The notes under the pieces are model-generated. The model saw nothing but the letters and a program-made list of their open reading frames with translations. It was not told where the DNA came from and did no database searches. DNA of 64,000 nt from Cellvibrionaceae bacterium (lineage in GTDB: Bacteria > Pseudomonadota > Gammaproteobacteria > Pseudomonadales > Cellvibrionaceae), in the NCBI GenBank assembly GCA_025800365.1, contig JAOXRT010000080.1, positions 62,001 to 126,000 on the forward strand, given 5' to 3'. The number at the start of each line of letters is the position of its first letter. Position 1 is the first letter of the stretch. Both the position numbers and the translations under genes were made by a program. Positions 18,228 through 27,187 of the stretch are shown in pieces.

Positions 18228-18734
18228 ATGCCATTCACACCCGTTCACATGGGGCCAGGAATTGCTATCAAAGCTCTATTGCAAGGCAGCTTTAGTTTGA
18301 TAGTGTTTGGCTGGACTCAAATTGTAATGGATATACAACCTTTGATTGTCATTCTAACGGGGGAAGGTCATTTACACGGATTCTCTCACAGCTATGTGGG
18401 CGCCAGCTTACTCGCAATATTTTCGGCACTCAGCGGTAAATATTTATCGGAAATTGGCCTGTACATCTTAGAACTCAACCCGAATTGGGAAGTCAAAATT
18501 GCCTGGTGGATAGCCTTTCTTTCGGCCTTTATCGGTGCTTTCAGTCATGTTGCTATCGATAGCATAATGCACTCCGATATGGAGCCTTTCTTTCCATTTA
18601 GCAAAGAGAACCCGTTACTGGGAGCTATTTCAGTAGAAATATTACATAAACTATGTCTATTCGGGGCACTAATAGGCGCCTTCCTGTACTATGGGCTAAA
18701 CTGGCGTCTAGTACGCCTAGGCAAAGGGAAGTAA
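18228..18734 (+). CDS. YdjM-like membrane-bound metal-dependent hydrolase family protein
   Basis: 168 residues with about four membrane segments. Conserved His/Asp positions fit the YdjM/PF04307-like group of putative membrane hydrolases: PFTPVHMGPG at the start, GHLHGFSHSYVG in the middle, and HVAIDSIMHSDMEPFFPFS near residue 107. These would form a metal site at the membrane face. The biochemical role of the family is unsettled. It follows the LysR gene by 42 bases and may be co-transcribed. Confidence 0.6.
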   Translation: MPFTPVHMGPGIAIKALLQGSFSLIVFGWTQIVMDIQPLIVILTGEGHLHGFSHSYVGASLLAIFSALSGKYLSEIGLYILELNPNWEVKIAWWIAFLSAFIGAFSHVAIDSIMHSDMEPFFPFSKENPLLGAISVEILHKLCLFGALIGAFLYYGLNWRLVRLGKGK

Positions 18735-18774
18735 AGTGTAGATACTTCAGTGGAGCTTATTCAGTGTTTTTATA

Positions 18775-19044
18775 TTGGCTGCCCTATGGGTATACCTGTT
18801 TATTTATTATTGCTTATACATTAACTATAGAAAAAAACGAAAGGGAATCACAGATAGTAAGTCCAGCACGCCTTTGGTGGGGCCAGTGCTTATACTTGTG
18901 GCCATGAAAATGGCACCAATAGAAGATATGCTTTCGGGCCCTCAAACAGCATTAATATTTTTAATCGATGCCGGAAGCTCTGGCTTGTTAATGCGTCTAT
19001 GTATAAGCGCTTTTACTGGGCTATTTCGGCCTAAAAAACAATAA
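18775..19044 (+). CDS. Possible small membrane protein, TTG start
   Basis: A frame of 89 codons whose only plausible starts are TTG or other rare codons, since the frame opens just after a TAG at 18739. It predicts one N-terminal membrane helix (LWVYLFIYYCLYI), a basic turn, then two hydrophobic segments (LVGPVLILVAMKM and TALIFLIDAGSSGLLM). No family recognised. It could be real or the tail of a decayed gene. Confidence 0.35.
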   Translation: MAALWVYLFIYYCLYINYRKKRKGITDSKSSTPLVGPVLILVAMKMAPIEDMLSGPQTALIFLIDAGSSGLLMRLCISAFTGLFRPKKQ

Positions 19045-19120
19045 CCCTGTTATTCAGAATAAAACATAAACTTTATTTTTAGCACTAATAAACCAATGCA
19101 AATGCCCCCCGAAGAATCAC

Positions 19121-19822
19121 CTACTTTTGCAATAACCCGCTTGCTTTATTAGCAAACTTCTTATGTTTATCGCCTTCTGCCGTCGCGAGTGTTTCGTCAT
19201 TAGGAACAGATATTCCTCTTTCCATTTCCGGCATAGCTCGTATGGCCTTCAGCCAGCGGTCAAGGTTTTCCAAACCCTCAATCGAAACCCCAGACCACTT
19301 ATAGGTCTTTACCCAGCACCAGTTGGCGATATCAGCTAAGGAAAAATCCCCTGCCAACCACTCTTCTTGTGCCAGCCGGCCGTCCAGCACTTCAAACAAA
19401 CGCCGGCACTCGTTTTGATACCGAGAAATGGCCTGTGGAATTTTTTCGGGGTAATAGCGATAAAACACATTGGCCTGCCCCATCATCGGCCCAACGCCCG
19501 ACATCTGAAACATAAGCCATTGCATGACCTGCGAACGCTGCGGCTCTTGTTGCGGTAATAAACGCCCGGTTTTTTCAGCCAAATAAATCATGATGGCACC
19601 CGATTCAAAGATTGTATTACTTTGAATGCTGCCGTCATCTGATTGCTCATGATCGACGATTGCATGAATACGGCCATTGGGGTTAATCGCTAGAAAATCG
19701 TCGCTCTTTTGTTCGCCCTTAAGCAAATCTAAGGCCTTCACTCGATACTCTAGACCTAGATACTCAAGTGTACATGAGACCTTATGGCCATTGGGTGTCT
19801 TCGCGGTATACAAATCAATCAT
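19121..19822 (-). CDS. Glutathione S-transferase, Nu-class/YfcG-like
   Basis: 233 residues. N-terminal thioredoxin-like domain: [27 protein letters not shown], where the T-x-N-G-x-K motif is typical of YfcG/YghU enzymes, and [13 protein letters not shown] for the cis-Pro region. The C-terminal helical domain includes [17 protein letters not shown]. Such enzymes use glutathione for disulfide-bond reduction or conjugation. It is a lone gene converging on the upstream plus-strand genes. Confidence 0.88.
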   Translation of the reverse strand: MIDLYTAKTPNGHKVSCTLEYLGLEYRVKALDLLKGEQKSDDFLAINPNGRIHAIVDHEQSDDGSIQSNTIFESGAIMIYLAEKTGRLLPQQEPQRSQVMQWLMFQMSGVGPMMGQANVFYRYYPEKIPQAISRYQNECRRLFEVLDGRLAQEEWLAGDFSLADIANWCWVKTYKWSGVSIEGLENLDRWLKAIRAMPEMERGISVPNDETLATAEGDKHKKFANKASGLLQK

Positions 19823-19928
19823 GGAGCCTTCCTGTCATTAAGCGATGAAAAGGAATATAAGCTCAGGGAAATTCTAAGAAATGACCGGTTTTAGCTAATC
19901 ATTGACAATTTATTTGATCGCTTGTTTT

Positions 19929-20954
19929 TTATTCTTTAGTGCCTTGTTTACCAAAAGATTTATAACGTCCAGGACTCATGCCTGTCCATTGTTTAAACGC
20001 GCGATTAAACGCACTGGGTTCAGAAAACCCCAAGCTATAGGCTATTTCGCTCACATTAGAATAGGGTTTTTGCAGCTCATAGATGGCCATTTCACGCCTA
20101 ATATTATCTTTGATGTCTTGAAATTTAACGCCTTCTTTCGCCAGTCGCCGACGTAATATATCGGGGGATAAATTAAGTGATTTAGAGACCTCATCAAAAG
20201 AAACCGCATTGGGGTTTGCTGAGAATTTAATATATCTGGATATCTTAGCAATAACAGAGACATCAATGGCCTTCAAAGTCATCAACTCAGGCAGCGCGGC
20301 TATAAAACGATCTATATCTTGGTTTTCACGAACAATTGGAAAATCTAAGTAACACGGGTCAAACACCATTGCTGTCACAGAGCTGGAAAAGCGCACTTGG
20401 GTATTGAACATATCTCCATAACCTTTGCCATCTTCAGGCTCTGCAAAGCTAAAGGTAATAGCTTCCAATTGCAGGTCTTTATCCACTAACCAGCACAGTA
20501 AACGATAAAGAAATAGAGTCGACCACGACACATAGGCAAAGGCGACATCTTTATTTTGATTGAATAGCCCCCCCGATAAATAAGCCTGTGCGCCTTCCCT
20601 TCGAATAGACATATTTATCTCTGGGTTAATCAGGCGCCAGTAGTGGATCAGGCGAGTTAAAGCTTGCCCTAATGTAGGGGCGCTGATTAGTGCATACAGG
20701 CACATTTGAATAGAACCTGGTGCCGACTTTCGTTCTAGAAACCCTAGGGTTTCATCTTCTAAATGACGCGATATGGCCAACACTAACTCACCGGATTTAC
20801 GCACAGGAAACTGATCATCACTTTCAAGGATATTGCGCGCCAAACCAATATCATCTAGAACCCGGGAGCTATCTCCACCGGCAGCGGAAAGCCCCTGCAA
20901 TAAAGACTTCGCACTGGCAATGGGCAAATATTCATAAATAGACACCTGATGCAC
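19929..20954 (-). CDS. AraC-family regulator with arabinose-binding-type domain
   Basis: 341 residues, same architecture as the regulator at 262-1269. The sensor domain spans about residues 15-210. The HTH pair has FDEVSKSLNLSPDILRRRL and SNVSEIAYSLGFSEPSAFNRAFKQ, ending WTGMSPGRYKSFG. It is divergent from the acyl-CoA synthetase operon (start 21091), which is its most likely target. The inducer is unknown. Confidence 0.9.
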   Translation of the reverse strand: MHQVSIYEYLPIASAKSLLQGLSAAGGDSSRVLDDIGLARNILESDDQFPVRKSGELVLAISRHLEDETLGFLERKSAPGSIQMCLYALISAPTLGQALTRLIHYWRLINPEINMSIRREGAQAYLSGGLFNQNKDVAFAYVSWSTLFLYRLLCWLVDKDLQLEAITFSFAEPEDGKGYGDMFNTQVRFSSSVTAMVFDPCYLDFPIVRENQDIDRFIAALPELMTLKAIDVSVIAKISRYIKFSANPNAVSFDEVSKSLNLSPDILRRRLAKEGVKFQDIKDNIRREMAIYELQKPYSNVSEIAYSLGFSEPSAFNRAFKQWTGMSPGRYKSFGKQGTKE

Positions 20955-21090
20955 CTAATCCATTTTGATCGCTTGTGGTGCAGATAATATGTCAAGTAAC
21001 TGCAAATTCAAGTCAATGAAGCCACCCTCAATGTTTTATAGCCTATTTAGCCCTCACGCGAATAGCAAAAAAATCAGGTAAATAATCACC

Positions 21091-22734
21091 ATGAATTCGC
21101 TCAAAACGCCTCTAGAAATGTTCTACCACTGGGAGAGTAAAACCCCAGAGCTGGTTTTTACGCGCCAGGCGCTAGGCAATGGACAATGGGAAGATCGCAA
21201 CTGGCAAGTTTTTGCTGGACGAGTTCGCAAAATCGCACAATACATCCTCGATTTAAACCTTCCTAACGGCAGTACGATTGGCCTATGGGCAGCCAATAAC
21301 CATGAATGGCTTGAAGTTGATCTAGCCATCATGATGTCGGGACACATCAGCGTTCCGATGTTTGCAGGGCAGGATGCTGAAACCGCTCAATATATAATTG
21401 AGCACAGCCAGATCTCCGTATTGTTTTGCGGGGCTTTTGAGCAAGCGGACGCCCTACCCAAGCTACTAACAGAAGCCACCTTCATTGTAGGAATGAGTGG
21501 CTTTCGCGGGCGTGCAGATACAACTGTGGCAGAGATTATTAACACAACGCCTGCTTTTACTGGAAGCCCCATACCCAACCCAAATCAGCTGTTCACTATC
21601 GTCTACTCTTCAGGCACAACAGGGCGCCCAAAAGGCGTCATGCACAGCCACGGCACCCCAGCCTTAGTAATGCCCAAAATTATGGAGTTGGCACAAGTCG
21701 ATAATTTAGCCTACAACAGCGCGGATCGCTGCCGGCTGATCTCTTACCTCCCCCTAGCTCATATGGCTGAACGAGTTTTCTTGGCGATGTTAGGGCTTTA
21801 TGCCAATGCGGAGATTTATTTCTCAAGCGGCCCGGATCAGTTTGCTGAAGAAATCCGTTCAGTGCAGCCAACGTTTTTCTTTTCAGTCCCAAGGCTTTGG
21901 GATCGTTTTAAAAACGCCGTCGAGCAACAATTCAACTCTCCTTATACAGAGCCACAACGAAATGCCATAAAAGAACAGCTTGGCTTAGCCGAGCTGAAAT
22001 TTGCACTCAATGCCTCAGCACCCCTCACGGTGAGTACCGGCCAATGGTTTCGAGGGCTTGGCATTGATATCCGCGAAGGCTACGGCATGACTGAAACCTT
22101 CGCCACGGGCACAACCTTCAGCATTGAACAAAAGGTTATAGACGGTTCAGCAGGTTATCCGACGGAGCTTATTGAAGCAAAAATTTCGGCGGCGGGTGAA
22201 ATACTGCTTAAAGCAAAAGGATTGATGCTTGGCTATTTTAAAAACCAAGAAGCCACTCAAAAGACTATGGAAGGCGACTGGTATCGAACCGGTGACACAG
22301 GCCGCATTGATGAACAAGGGCGCCTTTGGGTAAACGGTCGAGTAGGTTCTGTATTCAAAACCAGCAAAGGTAAATTTGTCCACCCGGAAGCCATCGAAGA
22401 GAGTTTTTTCCAACTGCCCGAAATAGAGCAGCTTATCGCTTTTGGGCATGGCCGCAAGCAACCCTGCCTTATTGCCTCCCTCAGCGAGTATGGTAAAAAC
22501 CTAAACCACGAGCAGCTATGCGAGAGAATCAAGCAACAGCTGGAGCAATTTAATAACAGTTGCGCCAACCACATGAGGGTAGACACTATTTACCTCACTA
22601 AAACCGAATGGTCGAGTGCATCGGGTTTACTTACCCCCACTCAAAAACCAAAACGACAGCGCATTCTCGATCACTATCAAAAAGAAATACAAAACCAGAA
22701 TAGTAACCAAGGCTTTGTAATTCTGAACCACTAA
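21091..22734 (+). CDS. AMP-forming acyl-CoA synthetase (long-chain fatty-acid CoA ligase type)
   Basis: 547 residues. The phosphate loop is FTIVYSSGTTGRPKGVMHS (about residue 165), followed by LISYLPLAHMAERVF, REGYGMTETFATGT and GDWYRTGDTGRIDEQGRLWVNGR. These are the A3, A5 and A7 motifs of adenylate-forming enzymes, and the late Lys segment is FKTSKGKFVHPEAIEE. It activates a carboxylic acid with ATP and CoA. It leads an operon with two DsbA-like proteins and a DUF1304 membrane protein, opposite an AraC regulator. Confidence 0.92.
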   Translation: MNSLKTPLEMFYHWESKTPELVFTRQALGNGQWEDRNWQVFAGRVRKIAQYILDLNLPNGSTIGLWAANNHEWLEVDLAIMMSGHISVPMFAGQDAETAQYIIEHSQISVLFCGAFEQADALPKLLTEATFIVGMSGFRGRADTTVAEIINTTPAFTGSPIPNPNQLFTIVYSSGTTGRPKGVMHSHGTPALVMPKIMELAQVDNLAYNSADRCRLISYLPLAHMAERVFLAMLGLYANAEIYFSSGPDQFAEEIRSVQPTFFFSVPRLWDRFKNAVEQQFNSPYTEPQRNAIKEQLGLAELKFALNASAPLTVSTGQWFRGLGIDIREGYGMTETFATGTTFSIEQKVIDGSAGYPTELIEAKISAAGEILLKAKGLMLGYFKNQEATQKTMEGDWYRTGDTGRIDEQGRLWVNGRVGSVFKTSKGKFVHPEAIEESFFQLPEIEQLIAFGHGRKQPCLIASLSEYGKNLNHEQLCERIKQQLEQFNNSCANHMRVDTIYLTKTEWSSASGLLTPTQKPKRQRILDHYQKEIQNQNSNQGFVILNH

Positions 22735-22762
22735 TGCAGACTGAATAATAGAGGTAAGACAC

Positions 22763-23431
22763 TTGAACGCACTGACAAGTGATAAAAAACTCATCGTATA
22801 TATCGATATTAAGAGCCCCTATGCCTTTCTAGCCCTTAAAGACACTCTGGCATTAGAGCAAGATCTGAACCTTGAGTTCGACTGGCGCCCCCTAACTTTG
22901 GATATAGAAAGTTATCTAGGCTCTGCGAAAAAATCATCCGGCAAAGTAGTGGAATCAAACCGCTCTGAGCTCCAGTGGATAATGGTTAAATATGCCTATA
23001 TGGACGCCAGACGATACGCGCAACGACAAGGCCATATACTAAAAGGCACTGAAAAAATTTGGGATTCCCGTTTAGCCAACATCGCCATTCAGTGGGTAAG
23101 CCTATATCACAGAGCCCATCTCGAAGATTTTTTGAATGAAGTATTCACCAAGTTTTGGCGACGAGAGCTTGATATCGAAGATCCTAAGGTTATCGAAAAC
23201 TGCATTGAACTGATCGGATTGAACCCAGACGGGTTCAAACACTACAGTGAGAATGAAGGCCGCGAACAACATGATCAGTTACAACAGGAGTTGCACCCAG
23301 CAGGCCTTTTTGGAGTGCCCAGTTATGTTATTGACGGCATCACATTTTTTGGCCGTGAGCACTTGCCTGTGATTCGCTGGATGCTGCTCGGAAAGCAAGG
23401 CCCAGCACCGCAAATTTCCTATGCGCTTTGA
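22763..23431 (+). CDS. DsbA-like thioredoxin-fold protein (HCCA-isomerase/kappa-GST type)
   Basis: 222 residues. The start is TTG at 22763: GAGG sits 8 bases upstream and no in-frame ATG follows soon. VYIDIKSPYAFLALKD replaces the CxxC of disulfide oxidoreductases with S-P-Y, as in 2-hydroxychromene-2-carboxylate isomerases and kappa-class GSTs. The end has FGVPSYVIDGITFFGREHLPVI, the cis-Pro and C-terminal region of that group. It follows the acyl-CoA synthetase by 28 bases, so glutathione-dependent isomerisation of a CoA-pathway intermediate is possible. Confidence 0.8.
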   Translation: MNALTSDKKLIVYIDIKSPYAFLALKDTLALEQDLNLEFDWRPLTLDIESYLGSAKKSSGKVVESNRSELQWIMVKYAYMDARRYAQRQGHILKGTEKIWDSRLANIAIQWVSLYHRAHLEDFLNEVFTKFWRRELDIEDPKVIENCIELIGLNPDGFKHYSENEGREQHDQLQQELHPAGLFGVPSYVIDGITFFGREHLPVIRWMLLGKQGPAPQISYAL

Positions 23432-23446
23432 AGAGAGTAATAAGCT

Positions 23447-24028
23447 ATGCTAACTGTTTACATTGATTTTAAAATACCCGACGCTCTCTTTGCCTTGCCA
23501 CTAACGATGGACATGTGCCATCGCTTAAACATCGATATCGATTGGCAGCCCATGTATTGCTCTGCCCAAGAAACCATTGCAGAGCAAGCAGAGGAAAGTA
23601 AAGGCGAAACCCATGCGAGAATAAAACAAGAACTGGCCGACAAAACCCATACATTTTATGCCGAACTCTATGGGATAGACCTTTCACCCCCAATTGAGGA
23701 TAAAGACACAGAGCTAGCACTGGCGTGCCTACTGCAATTGAATGAAAAAAAGCAGGAGTTTGTAGAAGCCTGCATGGAGAGCTATTGGTCAAATGGCCTC
23801 AGTCTCAATAACGCTCAAAGCATAATAAACATACTGAGCTCATTGAATATCAAACAAAATATCGATTTGAGCGATGCAGCTATTAAGGCTCTGGCTGAGC
23901 ACAATAATAATGCCATGGCCGACCATGGTTTTCTTCATTCCCCAAGCTATGTATTAGATGGCCAAGTTTTTATTGGGCGCCAGCACCAGCCCCTGATAGA
24001 ATCCATGTTAAGCACTTCACCAGATTAG
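23447..24028 (+). CDS. Diverged second DsbA-like (HCCA-isomerase type) protein
   Basis: 193 residues, 15 bases after the previous gene. VYIDFKIPDALFALPLTMD retains the opening beta strand but the active-site S-P-Y is changed to I-P-D. The close, HSPSYVLDGQVFIGRQHQPLI, still matches the family end. The helical insertion is shorter and acidic. It looks like a duplicate that lost the usual serine and may serve as a partner subunit of the first protein. Confidence 0.7.
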   Translation: MLTVYIDFKIPDALFALPLTMDMCHRLNIDIDWQPMYCSAQETIAEQAEESKGETHARIKQELADKTHTFYAELYGIDLSPPIEDKDTELALACLLQLNEKKQEFVEACMESYWSNGLSLNNAQSIINILSSLNIKQNIDLSDAAIKALAEHNNNAMADHGFLHSPSYVLDGQVFIGRQHQPLIESMLSTSPD

Positions 24029-24065
24029 AGCTTACTTCAAGTAGGTGTACATAGAGTATAAGAAT

Positions 24066-24446
24066 ATGGTTTCAAGCAAACTTTCAAGCGCCGTTAAGTA
24101 TATGAGCTACTTTATAGGACTGCTTCATATTGCTTTCTTTGCGTTGGAAATGTTTTTCTGGCAGCACCCAATCGGCCTAAAGATATTTAATATGACAGCG
24201 GAGCAAGCGGTAATCTCCTACCCCTTGGCGATGCAGCAGGCGGTCTATAATGGCTTTCTTGCTGCAGGCTTGTTTTGGGGCGGTTTCACTGGGCGGCGCG
24301 ACATCCTCGTTTTCTTCTTCAGCTGCGTCATCATTGCCGGCAGCTTCGCCGCTTTAACCGTTAAACCCTCCATATTCTTTACTCAGGCATTACCAGCCAT
24401 TATTTCTATATTCTTGTTATATCTCGCTCGTTTCGCACGACCTTAG
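24066..24446 (+). CDS. DUF1304 family membrane protein
   Basis: 126 residues from the ATG at 24066; a GTG 21 bases upstream is a weaker alternative. Four membrane helices, with the family opening YFIGLLHIAFFALEMFFWQHPIG and AVYNGFLAAGLFWG. DUF1304 proteins are small four-helix membrane proteins of unknown role. It closes the acyl-CoA synthetase operon. Confidence 0.8.
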   Translation: MVSSKLSSAVKYMSYFIGLLHIAFFALEMFFWQHPIGLKIFNMTAEQAVISYPLAMQQAVYNGFLAAGLFWGGFTGRRDILVFFFSCVIIAGSFAALTVKPSIFFTQALPAIISIFLLYLARFARP

Positions 24447-24479
24447 ATCTTCCGCACGCCCTGACCTTTCCCCCTTAAT

Positions 24480-24551
24480 CGAAATCCAGCAGCTCGAATC
24501 CAAGCTTTTAAGAATTTAGTTATTGAGAGTTTTGAGGCGTTCAAGCTGTAG
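24480..24551 (+). pseudogene. 3' stump of a LysR regulator gene
   Basis: The frame reads RNPAARIQAFKNLVIESF then EAFKL and stop. This is nearly the same as the end of the LysR at 17283-18185 (NPAARIQAFKDFVIESFES), and the DNA is also alike over about 70 bases. No start or upstream LysR sequence survives; the preceding gene is DUF1304. So a LysR paralogue was deleted here, leaving its last 24 codons. Confidence 0.75.
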
Positions 24552-24611
24552 CAATCAATTTTTACTACATCAGCTAAGCTGTTCATGAAGTAAAAGAGGA
24601 CCAAAATAACA

Positions 24612-24640
24612 AAGCCCAGACGCCAAACGGCGCCTGGGTT
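24612..24640 (-). terminator. Terminator downstream of the TonB receptor
   Basis: On the minus strand CCCAG-g-CGCC-gttt-GGCG-t-CTGGG makes a 10-bp stem with a G-T pair, followed by CTTTGTTATTTTGG. It lies 13 bases beyond the receptor stop codon. Confidence 0.7.
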
Positions 24641-24652
24641 CTTAGCAAAAAC

Positions 24653-26896
24653 TTATTTAAAAGTATGCTCAACTGTTAAACCAAAACTACGCGGTGGTGC
24701 GTATAGGTTTACGGTTCCAGCAAAGCCACTGATAGCCGAGTGCAAGCGATACTCTTCATCCGCTAGGTTTTTAACCCAGGCATTTACCCGCCAGTCCTGA
24801 TCGCTGCTGTACCAAGTGGCATTAGCATTCATTAACTCGACGGCCTGCTCTTCGCGCAAAGGGCTATTGTCTGGGTCGAAATAGAACTTCGACTTATAAT
24901 CATAGCTTAGGGCAAACTCTAGCTCTCCGCCATTCGTTAAACTATGCAGATAAGAGGCCTTGATGCTACGGCTGTGCTTTGGAGCCCTAGGTAGAACATT
25001 GCCGCTGTAATCGTCATCACCGCTGATGTAGGTTTCATACTCGGCATCTAAATAGGACCAGCTGCCTGAAAGCTGGAAGTTCTCGATTAAAGCTGCAACA
25101 AACTCAATGTCCAAACCTTGGCTAGTCGCCTCGGCATTGTCGCTCACTAAGCTGAAGCCTTTTAAGCTAAACACTTGCAGATCCGAGTAATCAATTTTAT
25201 ATACGGATGTATTTAAGCGTAATCGGTTATCAAACCATTCGGTTTTTGCGCCCAGCTCATAGCTGGTGGCCTGCTCAGGTTGCAACGGCGTTGTGGCAGC
25301 TTCTGCCGAATTAGCCTGTCCAATGAACGCGCCGCTTTTATAGCCTTTTGCTAGAGTAAAGTAGACAAAACCATCTTCGTTGATCTGGTAGTCCGCACTA
25401 AATGACGGAGTGAACTCGCTCCAACTATCTGAGGCTCGGGCGTTCTCATAGGGAGGGGCAAAAGACAAGGGAACACCACTATGGCCGGCACCTTCATAAT
25501 CTAAGGCCGACTGGCGCACTTCTTTTTCGTCGTAGCTCCAACGAGCGCCTAGACTCAGCGATAGCTCATCATTAACACTGTAACTCAGCTGCCCAAATAA
25601 GGCATGGGATTCGCTTTTCACATCTTGAAAAAATTCGACATCACCACCCAACAAGCGAGCAGCACCTAAAGGCCCATTGGGGCCAAATGGACTCAATGGA
25701 TCGTCATTGCCCACTTGGGATTGGAAACGCTCGCGGCGATCAATATTTTCACGCATGTAAAAATATCCCAGTAGCCACTGCAAATCATCGCTATCTTCAG
25801 AGCTCAAACGAAATTCTTGGGAGATCTGATCAGAATCTTCTTGCGCTATATCATGCACAATCAGTGGTAAAACTGCGGCCGGCAAGCCACTAACATCATC
25901 CAGCCATTTATAATCACTTTCGCGATAAGCACTAATAGATGTAAACGTCCCCAGATCCATATCCCAAGTGACTTTAGCTAGTAGACCTCCAACATCACGC
26001 TCTTGGTAGGTTTCAACGTCACCAACGCACTGACGGATATTACCATTAGTGGTGGCCGCTACTGCCTGACGATAAAAAGGTACGAGCGGGCGATTATCAA
26101 GATCAAGCTCACCAATAGAACGACAATTGCCATTATTCTCATCATTGGAATAATCAGCGCCCAATAGTATTTCCAAATTATCACTAGGCGTCAGTAACAG
26201 CTGAGCTCTAGTGCTTAAGTTATCCACGTCATGCGTGTCCTGCCCAGTGGAAATATTTTTAGCGTAGCCGTCGCTATCTTTTTTACTGAACGAAAACTTC
26301 CCGTTTACTGTATCGCTTAAAGCGCCATTCACCAGTCCGCTTACCACCCTTAGGCCATCGTTACCTGCGGTCAAACCGATTTTCGCTTTAAATTCTTCGC
26401 TAGGCTTAGTGGTTACAACGCTAATCGCACCACCCACAACATTTTTACCAAACAAAGTGCCCTGAGGGCCACGCAAGACCTCTACTCGCTCAATATCGTA
26501 AAGCTCAAAGCTGACGCCACCAGAGCGACCTATATAAACCTCATCAAGAAACATCGCTACCGGAGAATCGGAGCCAGCAGAATCCTGAGTAGAGCCAATA
26601 CCCCGAATATACAACTGGGGTTCAGCGATATTGAATTGGGTCATGGTAAAGCCAGGAGTTTGGCGAGAAATATCATTTAAACCATTAACACCGCCCTCAC
26701 CAATGCTTTCACCGGATATCGCCGTTACAGCCACAGGCACTTCTTGTAGACTCTCGGAGCGTTTCTGAGCAGAAACTATAACTTCCTCCAAGACATAGCC
26801 TTCAGCCTGAAGCGCTGTGCTTGCCATTAAAGTCGAACTGACCAGCACGGTATTTGCTAACGTGACTGCAGAATGAAGTAAATTTTTCTTATGCAC
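24653..26896 (-). CDS. TonB-dependent outer-membrane receptor
   Basis: 747 residues. A signal peptide ends near LMASTALQAEG. The plug begins LEEVIVSAQKRSESLQEVPVAVTAISGE and includes PQLYIRGIGSTQDSAGSDSPVAMF and VEVLRGPQGTLFGKNVVGGAI. A 22-strand barrel follows and ends LYAPPRSFGLTVEHTFK with the usual terminal Phe region. The VIVSAQKRxESLQxVPxAV plug type is common in receptors for plant- or lipid-derived organics rather than siderophores. It faces a thiolase/carotenoid oxygenase gene set on the same strand. The 291 bases upstream hold no gene; TAAGCGGTC occurs there at 26959 and 27130. Confidence 0.92.
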   Translation of the reverse strand: MHKKNLLHSAVTLANTVLVSSTLMASTALQAEGYVLEEVIVSAQKRSESLQEVPVAVTAISGESIGEGGVNGLNDISRQTPGFTMTQFNIAEPQLYIRGIGSTQDSAGSDSPVAMFLDEVYIGRSGGVSFELYDIERVEVLRGPQGTLFGKNVVGGAISVVTTKPSEEFKAKIGLTAGNDGLRVVSGLVNGALSDTVNGKFSFSKKDSDGYAKNISTGQDTHDVDNLSTRAQLLLTPSDNLEILLGADYSNDENNGNCRSIGELDLDNRPLVPFYRQAVAATTNGNIRQCVGDVETYQERDVGGLLAKVTWDMDLGTFTSISAYRESDYKWLDDVSGLPAAVLPLIVHDIAQEDSDQISQEFRLSSEDSDDLQWLLGYFYMRENIDRRERFQSQVGNDDPLSPFGPNGPLGAARLLGGDVEFFQDVKSESHALFGQLSYSVNDELSLSLGARWSYDEKEVRQSALDYEGAGHSGVPLSFAPPYENARASDSWSEFTPSFSADYQINEDGFVYFTLAKGYKSGAFIGQANSAEAATTPLQPEQATSYELGAKTEWFDNRLRLNTSVYKIDYSDLQVFSLKGFSLVSDNAEATSQGLDIEFVAALIENFQLSGSWSYLDAEYETYISGDDDYSGNVLPRAPKHSRSIKASYLHSLTNGGELEFALSYDYKSKFYFDPDNSPLREEQAVELMNANATWYSSDQDWRVNAWVKNLADEEYRLHSAISGFAGTVNLYAPPRSFGLTVEHTFK

Positions 26897-27187
26897 TTTT
26901 ACATCCTCACATACTATTTGCTAGAGATTAACGATAGAAATTAATTTTTTATTAGGACTAAGCGGTCCCTTTTGCTTGTTATTTATACAAACAATCAAAA
27001 AACACTCTCTAAAAATTAATTTTGGGCACAAGCAAGCCCTGCAGGCTCGCAATGCAAGCCTGCGGATAATCACATAGAGAAGTCTCACCAAATTAAAAAT
27101 GGCGTAGAACTTGACCACATAAGCTAAATTAAGCGGTCAATTTTAATGCTCTGATTGGATTTTGATTTGTACGATGAAAACGGCAGT

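Noticed and set aside
26921-27118. Minus-strand frame upstream of the TonB receptor
   Set aside because: Basic/hydrophobic mixture with no ribosome site or family; it occupies the receptor's promoter region.
26959-27138. Repeat TAAGCGGTC upstream of the TonB receptor as a regulator site
   Set aside because: Nine bases found twice, unequal spacing and no link to a regulator; too weak to call.
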